Below are positions 1-9,261 of a stretch of DNA of 38,987 bases, in pieces. The notes under the pieces were generated by a model that was not told where the DNA came from, made no database searches, and saw only the letters and a list, made by a program, of their open reading frames with translations. The stretch comes from Rhizophagus sp. LPA8_4_AMF (Eukaryota; Glomeromycota; Glomeromycetes; Glomerales; Glomeraceae), in assembly GCA_021464525.1 (NCBI GenBank), contig JADRCO010000291.1:1-38987 (forward strand), given 5' to 3'. Both the position numbers and the translations under genes were made by a program. The stretch's first letter is position 1. Each line of letters begins with the position of its first letter.

Positions 1-150
1 GACCAAATAACTGGTCTGGTCCGGTCTGATCCCGGGTTGTCTTTTTAATATAAACCGGACCGGACCGAAATAAAATAATTTTTTATTTCGGTCCCGGATT
101 GCTCTTCAATCCGGACCAATCCGGACCATTTAGAGCTTTAAGATTAGGTT
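1..150. repeat. GGTCCGG-type palindromic repeat, left edge
   Basis: This GC-richer patch in AT-rich DNA repeats short CCGGACC/GGTCCGG words in both orientations. At 62-75 and 81-94 there is a perfect 14-bp inverted repeat (GGACCGAAATAAAA against its complement) around a 5-nt loop. Further CCGGACC words at about 55-66 and 110-128 face GGTCCGG at about 18-25. It looks like the end of an interspersed, probably non-autonomous DNA element cut by the window edge. The family is not identified. Confidence 0.5.
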
Positions 151-908
151 AAAAAAAAAACTCTTTATATTTAGCAGTCCAAAAATAGATTTAGAAGAAA
201 CTGATAATCTTTAATAAACAGAAATATTTATTGGTCAACTTTGTAATAATAATTTCTTCATACAGATATTATAAAATAAATTATATTATTGTCATTTTCA
301 GAATAGTTAAAAAAGTATCAAAAAATATATAACTGATATTATAAACCACTTTTTTTTTATAAAACTCTTAAAAAAGATTGAAATAAATATACATAATATT
401 TTATTTTCTAATAAAAAATATATTGTATGATTTAAAGCTCTATAATGAATTTAATCTATAGAAATATTATGATTAAGAATAATTTTTGCAGGCCACTATA
501 AGAGAATCAATCCATTTGATTAGATCAAATCAATTAAATGAGTATAGATTATATAATTTATTGAATGTTTTAATACAACCGGATTTTTATCTATCTATTA
601 GAATTGTATACATAACAGTATCTGTCCAAAGGTAGTTAAAAAGAAATTTTTTTTTAAAAAATAAAATTTATACATTAAGAAAAAAAATTGTAAAAATACA
701 GTCAAAGTATTAAATTTTACATGTTAAATAACACATCATTTTTCAAAAATGACATGCTCTATCCACTTAAATCTAATAAACGAAACATTCCTTTTGAAAA
801 ATCTAAAAAAAGATTATAAAAATATGAATGTTCTTTTGCCAAACACTTAATTGTTAAACAGTTATTAAAAAATATTTTTTACAGTATTTTTTATAATGAA
901 ATAAAATT
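151..908. other. Intergenic, no gene seen
   Basis: This AT-rich stretch with A and T runs lies between the edge repeat and the 3' end of the Sfi1-like gene. No open frame, RNA gene or repeat stands out. The part nearest 909 probably holds that gene's 3' untranslated region. Confidence 0.5.
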
Positions 909-3759
909 TCAATCTTTATTTTTACTACATGACTTTTGTTTTGGCTTTACCAATTCTCGGTTGGTTTTCCCATTTTTTTTCCTACGCGTTTTTGCCGTCC
1001 AACTACGCCATTCTGTACAACATAAATTCAATAATTAAAAAAGTGACAAATTATAAATTTTACATAAGGAAATAAATAAATACCTCGCAGAACTTTAATT
1101 GCCAACTCTCTCTGCCTATTTTTTTGTTTCCACCTCCGTAAGCATCTTATAAAAAAATTCAATTTCAATATCTCAAATATTAAAACGATTATCTGTCTAA
1201 TTAATGCGAAAAAAAATGAATCTTACTTGCTATACCAGTCAACAAAATATCGGGATTTAAGTTGCATATCGATTACTTTAATAATTATTTGTCTTTTCCT
1301 ATTTACTCTTTTCCAATGTATAAAAGCATTTCTTATTAATTTCATATTATAATCATCCTAATAATAATAATAAAAAAAAAATTAATTTATTTGAAAGTGC
1401 AACTTCAGAAGAAAAAAAAAAATTGAAAATAATGATAAATTACTTCGGCCATTTCTGCTAATGAAATATTATTATTATACCGATCTCTCCATTTATCAAA
1501 AACTCTTTGTGCCAAAGTATCTTCAGTACCTTCTTCAATATAATTACATTTTTGTGAACTCGATATTAATTTATCTAATTTATCAAAATAATTATCGTAA
1601 TTAAAAAAAAAAAGTCAAAGGTAATAAAGCCCTATAGGTTCTTTAACAACGAAGTCACATTGAAATAATAAAAGGATATTCTCCACATATTAAAATATTT
1701 AGATAATAATGCTTCTTGATTAGCTCCATTTAATAAATTATAAATTAATTTTAATCTCCATAGTTTAAAATTTTCAATTAAGATTTCATTATTTTTTGTT
1801 TTTGTTTTATATTTTGATAACCATTTTGTGAAAAATTTATTAAGTAATCTTCCACAACATTGATTTCTATATCTTTTAGCTAATTGAACATGATTATCAA
1901 TATGTTGTATCCTTAAAAAAGATAAAAGAATTATGACTTTATTTTTATTAAAAAGAGTACGAAAACGAAAATAAATAACTAACCGGCAAAACCATCTTAC
2001 AAAGTGACGCTTTAACAAATTCCTTTGTTCAATAAGTATAGCTTGTTCTTCAATATAAGAAACTAGAAAAAAAAACAACTATTATTATTAATTTAATAAA
2101 TATGGACAATAATAGATTTCTTTTACTTTACCATATTGCTTACGATAATACCACTTGATTAAATATTTTCTCATAACAAGTTCTTTACATTTCTCATCCG
2201 ATAATTTTTTATTTACTAATTGTTTTTGATAATTTTTTTTCAATTTAAGAAAATAACTTTTTAGTAAATTGTTTTGATGAAAATTTATAGCTAATTTCCA
2301 CTGTCTGATTCCTTTTGCGCGAAATGCTCGAATTTTTATTGTAAACCTAAACAAAAAGGAGAACAAAAAAAAAATATTTTCATTTGTTAAATTTAAAAAA
2401 AAAAAAATTTCGACCTCAAACTTACCTGCTCCATTCTTTAAAACATATTCGTAATTTTACTTTGAATCGTTCCATTTCTTGAAGATCATCATCTTCCTCA
2501 CTTTCAAAATAATCAACATCATCCGAGACAAAGAATGTTATGTTATTATTGTAATTATTATCAATATTCGATATAGGACCATTCAATGCATTCTTTTTCA
2601 GTGTTGAATAATCTCCCTTAAATAGAATTAAAATTAATTTAGTATGTTCATTTCGAAAAACTTTATCATAAATATTTCTACCTTTTTAGGTATCGGTTTA
2701 ATTATTGGTGAAAAATTGAGAAATGAATTCTATTAATAAATTCAATAATTTTTTCAATTCTCAATAAAATATTTAAATAGTGTTCTAGTGTGCTTTTGAC
2801 TTACCTTAAGCGTGTCTTCAGATTTACTACTTCCTTCAATATTAAAAAAATCTTTCTTGATAGGTGATCGTTTCTCATAATCAATATTATTTGATATTCT
2901 ACTCTGTGAAAAAACCTTAGTTGTCGACTCAAAACTCTGAATTATCATTATTAAATTAGTATTTAAATTTTTAAGGTGAATACGTGAAACTGATAAAAAT
3001 GAACCCTCTAATCGCAAAACGTACCTCTTTAGCATCATAGTCTTGTTCTAAAGCAATTTCATTTGCTTTAAAATCAATGTCATTATCAAAACTAGTATTT
3101 TCTATACCATGATCCAATGAAGAAAAAGAAATATTACTCTCTATAGTGTAATCTGATTCAGATCCATCGGATTTATTAAATATCAAACTACACCGTTCAA
3201 TATCTGATTTTAATCCGAGATCCTATAAATCAAGGAAATATGACTAAATGAGTATTAATCAATCATGTGCCCTCATAGCCTCTTTAAAATTGTAAATCAA
3301 TTAACTTTTTGTCGTACCTTGATAGAATTTTCAAATTTTTCCCCCCAATTATTTCCAGGTATTAAAGATAATTTTAATAAAAATTGATAATAAACTGTAT
3401 CAATTTTAGCGTCAATTTTTCTTGTAGATAATACAACATCATAAGCTCTAAACAATGACATATACGAGAATGGTGTTATTTCTGTTAAGCTACGTGAAGT
3501 GTACGTTGCTAAAGTTATTATATCTGAAAGTATCTCGAGGTCTACACAAATAATTTAATTAATAAAGTATTGTACTGTAAAACATGAAAAAAACATTTAA
3601 CTGTCACTTAAATTAATAAGAACCTCTGGCTGTGTAAGTATCCCATGTTGGTTTTTGAAATTCCGGATAACGCGACTGTTTGTGACACAAGTTATTTTGT
3701 GATAAAGAACTTTGATTATTTTGTTTTTTATTAGGAACGCGTTTATCAATATGGGTCAT
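909..3759 (-). CDS. Sfi1-like centrin-binding repeat protein, 13 exons
   Basis: Likely a centrin-binding scaffold of the spindle pole or microtubule-organising centre (Sfi1 family). Exons on the minus strand: 3624-3759, 3318-3541, 3025-3222, 2805-2936, 2682-2729, 2426-2616, 2132-2346, 1984-2062, 1680-1911, 1444-1596, 1227-1357, 1084-1145, 909-1012. Together they give 1905 nt, 634 aa, with continuous frame. The N-terminal half is acidic and Ser/Asn-rich. The C-terminal half carries Sfi1-type repeats, seen as LLKRHFVRW, LLNKFFTKW, LLSKYFNMW, LAQRVFDKW and FIHWKRV, about 33 residues apart. The start is the ATG at 3759. Intron 1 has a weak donor (GTTCTT). Intron 8 (1912-1983) is 72 nt, stop-free and in frame. 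Intron 9 (1597-1679) fits only as an AT-AC intron. Family assignment rests on repeat pattern and spacing, so other centrin-binding repeat proteins are possible. Confidence 0.75.
1597..1679 (-). other. Candidate U12-type AT-AC intron
   Basis: The exon ends TGG AGA and the intron begins ATATCCTTTT, a perfect match to the U12 AT-AC donor (ATATCCTTT). It ends AATTAC, with a branch-like CTTTGAC (consensus CCTTRAY) placing the A about 18 nt before the exon. The next exon begins GAT AAT TAT in phase 0 and runs open into the next Sfi1 repeat. No GT-AG pair here restores frame: acceptor AGs at 1631 and 1575 give stops, or need a phase-1 donor that does not exist. Confidence 0.65.
1912..1983 (-). other. 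72-nt stop-free, phase-neutral intron
   Basis: The stretch begins GTTAGT and ends TTTTTTAAG, is 24 codons long and has no stop, so it could be read through. Removing it puts the LLKRHFVRW and LLNKFFTKW repeats exactly 33 residues apart, the typical Sfi1 period. Keeping it gives 57. This favours true splicing. Confidence 0.6.
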
Positions 3760-3848
3760 AGTGAAAAAAATAAAAAAAAAAAAATATTATACGAAAGAAA
3801 AAACTTTTAGTTTGCGAAAATACGAATGAAATAACACATACATATATA

Positions 3849-3866
3849 TTTTATACCCGCGGGAAA
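3849..3866 (-). promoter_or_regulatory. E2F-like site next to a TATA box
   Basis: On the minus strand the sequence reads TTTCCCGCGGGTATAAAA, about 90 bp upstream of the ATG of the Sfi1-like gene. TTTCCCGC matches the E2F/DP consensus TTTSSCGC and lies inside the palindrome CCCGCGGG; TATAAAA follows directly. Cell-cycle control would suit a spindle-pole protein, but that role is inferred. Confidence 0.4.
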
Positions 3867-4340
3867 GAAGTTTTACAATTTAACCAATAGATGCTATTAT
3901 AACACCCATCAAAATTATCGCATCACATGTCAAATTAATTTCTCCTTTAATACTTCTTTAATATAAACTTATAAATCTCGTTGTTTAACTCGATAATGCG
4001 TCCTAAGAAGTTTCCGCATTAATACTTCGTATAATAGTATATATTAAATGATTAATACTAAGTAAACGGCGCTAAACTTGTTGAGAGTAAAATGATCGGC
4101 ATATGCATGTTAACCCAACCAGGTAACAACTAAATAAATATACATTTTATTATTAAAAAGGATTTATATATGCATGCAAAGTACAATAGTATTATTATAT
4201 TATAATAATTTCAAATTTGTTTTCATTCATTCATCTAAATTGAATTACGGTTTGAAGTTTGAACACATTTCTAAAAATATAAAAAATATAAAAAATATCT
4301 AAATTTTGATAATTTTGATACTATTATTTTATTTATTTAT
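3867..4340. other. Intergenic, promoter side of the Sfi1-like gene
   Basis: AT-rich DNA between the Sfi1-like promoter and the 3' end of the F-box gene. It contains no supported gene. A CCAAT-like word lies at about 3880-3890. Confidence 0.45.
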
Positions 4341-7300
4341 TTATCTTTTCCAAATCCAGAAATCACCATGCCACTGTGACGAATTTCCCCATCTTCCACA
4401 AATTCCAACAGGTAATAAAATACCATCATAAATCCAACTATGTTTACCCTTATATGTTTTTACAAAATTTACATTCCCTTTCTCTGTAATAATTCCATGT
4501 TTAATTACAAACTCACCATGCTTATCAGATCCACTACCCGAAAATTCTTTTACTACCTTATCAGTAACACGAACGGGATTATGATCAATATGATTTAAAT
4601 AATATACTTTACCCGATTCAGATGGAGAGAATTCTAATGATGTAATGTCCATCGCTGATTCCCTCATTGGTGATGGTTGATAATATTTGTAATATAAATA
4701 ATATCCACACCATTTCCCGCTAAAATCTTCACCAAATGGTTGAATTATTGTTTCTTCGGGTTTTAATTCTGATTTGTTGTAAACATTATTGAAAACATTA
4801 GAATCCGGTATAAGTTGAGGTGGAGGTACATATTCATCAAAAAATTCACTCGGATTCGATAAATTAAAAAAGTTCGTGTGGAAAAAGATGTGTATTGCAG
4901 AACCTACGGATGCCGGGAGAATTAATTGTTTATACCCTATGTTCTCTAATTCTGGAAAAAACATATCAACATTAATCATTGCATAATGAATGGTCATCCA
5001 AAATGATTTATTTTTATTCAAATCGATCGTAAGTTCGGGATGCCAAGAAATTAATATTGAGAGAATTTGTAAAGCAATAGATAGACACTGTATTTGATCT
5101 TCCATTTTATCCAATGATTGAATTAAACTCACTGCCAATTCTTTAACATTCGCTCCTAATAGCACTTCACTATTCATTCCATCATTTTCTTGACAAATTT
5201 TCCAGATAATGTTTAAAATCTTTAATAATTCAGGATCATTATTCTGTTGAATCTTCCTTCGCGTTCTCATTCGATTTCGAATATTATCATTTATGAATAA
5301 ATGAATATCATCATTTACGAATAAATCAAACACTTCATTATCATCATCATAATTATTAAATATATCATCCATCTCTTCGATTTCATTTTCATGATCTTGT
5401 GGAATCATTATATCATCATTTTCATCATTATTCGAAAGATTACTTAGATCACTTTCATCATTATTTATTTCATGATCCGGTGATTCATCATTTTCATTTT
5501 CAATAATGACATCTCCATTAGGAAGACCATTTTGTTTCTCAATATTGTTCTCAATGGCGTTCTCGATATTGATTTCTGAGATATTTACATCAAAAAGTCC
5601 CACTTCCTCGTCTAAATCCAATTCATAATTAACGGTGGTTTCACTCTGTAGATTAGTTTTTATATCATAATTAGGTAGATTAGTAATTTCGTCACCGCCA
5701 TCGTCTTCTTCATAATCAGGCAAATCAATTTCTTGCTCATTAATAATTTCTTTTGAGGAACTTTCTACCTGGTTAACATTGAAATCTTGAAAATTAATTG
5801 ACGCTTTATTCCCGTCGAAATCTTGTAATTGGGATAATCCTTCATTTTCATCGTAATCTATTAAATTAGTTATATTTTGATTATCTTCATAATCTTGTGA
5901 TTGAGATACTTCCTCATTTTCGTCGAAATCAGGTAGATCATCACCTAATAATTCTGTGTAAACATTATCCGACAGTTTAGGCGAGGAAATTTCCTGTGGT
6001 TTTTGAAATATAGTTGAAGATTCTCCATAATCCTGCATTTGAGGTATACCTTCATGTAATTTAGATGATGATTCTTCATCATCAGGCAACTTAAAAGACT
6101 CTTCATCATCATCCAGTAATGTAGATGATTCATCATGATCTTGCAGAGTTACATTTAAATCACCATTAATTTCCGGATTTGAAAAATCTTGGGCCTGAGC
6201 AACATGATCAACCTCTTTAGCAGAATTATTAGTATCTTTAACTAACACTTCATTATGTAGTATATCATTATCAATATTTTCCACAACGTTAGAGGCTTGA
6301 GTATCAATAATAAAATTATCTGACTCAATAGCATCAGAGGCAAATATGGAATCCAATTCAGGATCATCAAATTTGATTAAATCTTCACTTACGAAATCAA
6401 GGTCTTGAGGCACACCATTAACATTAATAACCGAAGTATTATCTATTCCAAAATTATCTTCGAATTTTGTTACATTTTCTCTTAGAAATTCTTCATCTTT
6501 AGTGTCTTCTTTAAATATATCTTCGATTACGATATCTTCGATTACGATATCTACGTTTACGATATCTTCTTTTACAACATCTTCTTTTACAACATCTTCT
6601 TTTACAACATCTTCTTTTATAACATCTTCTTTTATAGTACCTTCTTTTACGGTATCTTCTTTTACGGTATTTTCTTTTATGGTATCTTCTTTAATGGGAT
6701 CTTCTTTTACGACATCTTCTTTTACATCACCATCTTTTATGAAACCTCCAGCGGTAAGCGTCATATTATCTTCCAAAGTGCTGTTTTCGAATTCTTCACC
6801 ATCTTCAAAGGTAAAATTTAGGTTATCTCGTTCCATTTCTTCTGTTCGTGCTTCGTCTTCCTCGTTACCTATAAAATTAAAATCAACATCAAAGTCATAT
6901 AGTTGATCGTCAACAATGTCATCAACTTGATCAGTTGAATCTAATGTTGAACTATCAACGTTGTTAGTATTAATATCACTATCATTATTAATCTCGTTTT
7001 CATCATCAAAATGAAGTTCCATAAAATCATCCAAATGTACAGTAGTACTGAAGTCATCAGTTTCACCACCATCATCATCATTACTGGAAACGAAAGGTGA
7101 AGGTAAAGTGGATTTAACATAATTTTTAATTTTATTTAATGTAATTTGACGTTCTTTATACAATTCTTTCCATATATTTCTACCGGTTTGTAACTTTATA
7201 AAACTAGAAGAGTCTTGTACTTGAGGAGATATACTTTCACCTTCACCTTTGCTTTCTATGCCATTAAAAACGCTAACGCTATCTCCAATTAATTTATTAT

Positions 7301-7700
7301 CGGTTATTCCAGCTCTAATAATAGCTTCAGAATCAAATTTTGTTTCAAAGGTTATTTGCCATAATAATGCATCATTTGCTATTCTATAAAATAATCGGTT
7401 AACTTGCGAAAGTATGGAAAGTTGTTTATGTGGCGAATATACCGTTGTTGGAGACGTGGTCTTTACTGTATTTTGATTAGTTATAACAAAAGCGAGTATA
7501 TTAAAAACAGTTTCATTTGTAAGACGAGAAAAATAATTTGAAGTATCATATTCGTGCGTAAAAGAACTAGGAGAACTAGGAGTAGATGAACTTTGAGTAG
7601 AAAGAGAAAAAAGAGCTAAAGTAGAAGCAGCAGAAGCAGCAGAAGCAGTAGAAGTAGTAGTAGCAATATTAATAATATTATTATCTTGTAATATATCCAT
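4341..7700 (-). CDS. Large acidic F-box protein with C-terminal beta-rich domain
   Basis: A single-exon frame of 1119 aa. Residues about 57-122 form an F-box (FSRLTNETVFNILAF, then VNRLFYRIANDALLWQITF), which in this family docks to Skp1 of an SCF ubiquitin ligase. Residues about 210-830 are highly acidic and low-complexity, with 15 pentapeptide units of the [IV]KED type at 326-400 and looser QDYxE/LPDYDE repeats after that. Residues about 985-1119 return to normal composition, rich in Trp, Tyr and Gly (FSGKWCGYYLYY, KHSWIYDGILLPVGICGRWG, HGDFWIWKR). This resembles the beta-barrel tail of FBXO31-like F-box proteins, likely the substrate-binding part. Start ATG at 7700 has no in-frame competitor before the F-box. 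Substrate unknown. Confidence 0.8.
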   Translation of the reverse strand: MDILQDNNIINIATTTSTASAASAASTLALFSLSTQSSSTPSSPSSFTHEYDTSNYFSRLTNETVFNILAFVITNQNTVKTTSPTTVYSPHKQLSILSQVNRLFYRIANDALLWQITFETKFDSEAIIRAGITDNKLIGDSVSVFNGIESKGEGESISPQVQDSSSFIKLQTGRNIWKELYKERQITLNKIKNYVKSTLPSPFVSSNDDDGGETDDFSTTVHLDDFMELHFDDENEINNDSDINTNNVDSSTLDSTDQVDDIVDDQLYDFDVDFNFIGNEEDEARTEEMERDNLNFTFEDGEEFENSTLEDNMTLTAGGFIKDGDVKEDVVKEDPIKEDTIKENTVKEDTVKEGTIKEDVIKEDVVKEDVVKEDVVKEDIVNVDIVIEDIVIEDIFKEDTKDEEFLRENVTKFEDNFGIDNTSVINVNGVPQDLDFVSEDLIKFDDPELDSIFASDAIESDNFIIDTQASNVVENIDNDILHNEVLVKDTNNSAKEVDHVAQAQDFSNPEINGDLNVTLQDHDESSTLLDDDEESFKLPDDEESSSKLHEGIPQMQDYGESSTIFQKPQEISSPKLSDNVYTELLGDDLPDFDENEEVSQSQDYEDNQNITNLIDYDENEGLSQLQDFDGNKASINFQDFNVNQVESSSKEIINEQEIDLPDYEEDDGGDEITNLPNYDIKTNLQSETTVNYELDLDEEVGLFDVNISEINIENAIENNIEKQNGLPNGDVIIENENDESPDHEINNDESDLSNLSNNDENDDIMIPQDHENEIEEMDDIFNNYDDDNEVFDLFVNDDIHLFINDNIRNRMRTRRKIQQNNDPELLKILNIIWKICQENDGMNSEVLLGANVKELAVSLIQSLDKMEDQIQCLSIALQILSILISWHPELTIDLNKNKSFWMTIHYAMINVDMFFPELENIGYKQLILPASVGSAIHIFFHTNFFNLSNPSEFFDEYVPPPQLIPDSNVFNNVYNKSELKPEETIIQPFGEDFSGKWCGYYLYYKYYQPSPMRESAMDITSLEFSPSESGKVYYLNHIDHNPVRVTDKVVKEFSGSGSDKHGEFVIKHGIITEKGNVNFVKTYKGKHSWIYDGILLPVGICGRWGNSSQWHGDFWIWKR
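6501..6725 (-). repeat. 15-bp coding minisatellite, 15 units
   Basis: Fifteen tandem 15-nt units inside the F-box gene encode (V/I)KED(V/T/I) pentapeptides. Units toward the C-terminal end drift to VNVDI, VIEDI and FKEDT. The 225-nt block is exactly 15 units. The opposite strand reads open here only because of the repeat. Confidence 0.9.
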
Positions 7701-8083
7701 TATTATTATCTTTAATATAAAACTAGAAAGCTAGAAGTCTATTCAAAAAGAAAAAAAATTTTTTAGAATTTGTTATTGTGGGAAGTTTTCTCTAAATTTT
7801 TTTTTTTATTTGTAATTAAGAAAAACCACACGTTAAACTTATTTAAGTTTAATATGGTCTTGTGAAGTTTGTAATCGTAAATTTTTTGTAATTTTTGTAA
7901 TACTGCTAAACAAAAAACTCAACAAAACCCAATTTTGGATAGATAAAAAACTTTGCGTTCATAACCTGCGCAAAAAATGATTTTGTAGATTTCACGTGAG
8001 ATCAATAGGTTATAAATGGAATATAAAAAAGTCGAACGACGTAATTTTGGTCATTCTCTTTCACACTCTTTTTTTTTTGATTA
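7701..8083. promoter_or_regulatory. Divergent promoter with CACGTG box
   Basis: This 383-bp gap separates the F-box gene (-) from the MCUR1-like gene (+), head to head. A palindromic E-box CACGTG lies at 7993-7998 and TATAAATG at 8011-8018, about 70 bp before the ATG at 8084. T- and A-rich runs flank both starts. CACGTG is bound by bHLH factors such as Cbf1 in fungi; its use here is inferred. Confidence 0.4.
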
Positions 8084-9103
8084 ATGCGTAATACTAAATT
8101 TAGATTAATATCTAATATTATTCCAAGAATAATAAAACTTAATCAAACCAAAGGTATTATATATTTATAATTTTTACACTTTCAAATATTCTCAATAAAT
8201 TAAAAGAAAAATAATTTCTTTAGTACATTATGGAATACTATACTCCTCCATAATTCAAAGACGTTTTAGTAATACAAAGGTTAATGAAGTAGAATATTTT
8301 GATACAAGTTCATTTGTAGAAAGATTGGAAAATGAGGGATTAACAAGACAACAAAGCGAGGCTATAATGAATTCATTATCAAATGTGATAAATAATAGGT
8401 AAAAATGCATATACGTATACATTTATGTACGTGTATATACAACACAAAAAAAGAGATTATTCTAATTCTAAACGATCTTTATCTTTTTCTTTAATCTCCT
8501 ATACTTATCTCATGATCTATAGCTTACGCAATGCAACAAGTGATTTTGTTATTCAATCGGATATAGACAAGGTAACATCAAAAAATTTTTTTTCTCTTTC
8601 TTTTTAACTAGTATTGACATTTTTTTTAAATGGGATAGTCCATATATACTGGTAAAGTAGATATTTCAAAGTTAAAATCCGAGTTACAAATTGTAGAAAG
8701 AAGTGATTTTAATATGTTAAAAATTGAAAATGAAAGATTATTAACAGAAATTGATAAATTGAAACAAAAATTAAACGAAGAGGTTAAAAAAACTCAAGGG
8801 GGAGTAAAATTAGACATAAATTTAGAAAAAGGTAGAATTAAAGAAGAAACAAGTGGACTAGAATTAGAATTAACTAAGACTGGTACCAGAATTGAAAGCG
8901 AAATAGCTGGATTAAGAACTCAAATGGAAACAATTAAATCTCAAATTTTACAATATATGATTGGTACTTTAACTGGTGTTGGTGCTTTAATTTTAGGTAA
9001 TTATCTGGTTTCATTTGAGACTTGGTTTTTCTTACAATTTTAATCAATTTTTAAACTTAATTTTTTTTTCAATTTTATAGCTTACTTGCGTATGTTTCGG
9101 TAA
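8084..9103 (+). CDS. Mitochondrial DUF1640 (CCDC90/MCUR1-like) protein
   Basis: Five exons (8084-8153, 8224-8398, 8523-8571, 8639-8996, 9081-9103) give 224 aa. The N-terminus (MRNTKFRLISNIIPRIIKL) is basic and amphipathic, typical of a mitochondrial presequence. Next come FVERLENEGLTRQQSEAI, the segment YTGKVDISKLKSELQ, then a coiled coil with GGVKLDINLEKGRIKEE, all hallmarks of DUF1640 proteins. The protein ends in a membrane segment (YMIGTLTGVGALILAYLRMF). Family members sit in the inner membrane; animal MCUR1 affects calcium uptake and respiratory assembly, and fungal members such as yeast Fmp32 are linked to complex IV. The start is the only ATG that joins the presequence in frame. Confidence 0.88.
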
Positions 9104-9261
9104 ATTATTTGAGAGTATTAAAATTATTCTATACTAGATGTATTAGATGTATTTTATTTAAAATTAAAGATATACAAAAATTATTAATGCAAAAATTATT
9201 AATAATAATAAAAAAAACCAAAGAATCTTCCTTTTTCCCTATTTAAATAAAGTTCCTCATT

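Noticed and set aside
6502-6906. 134-codon plus-strand open frame rich in SSFTT repeats
   Set aside because: It is the complement of the KED minisatellite in the F-box gene; the repeat keeps both strands open and the composition is unnatural.
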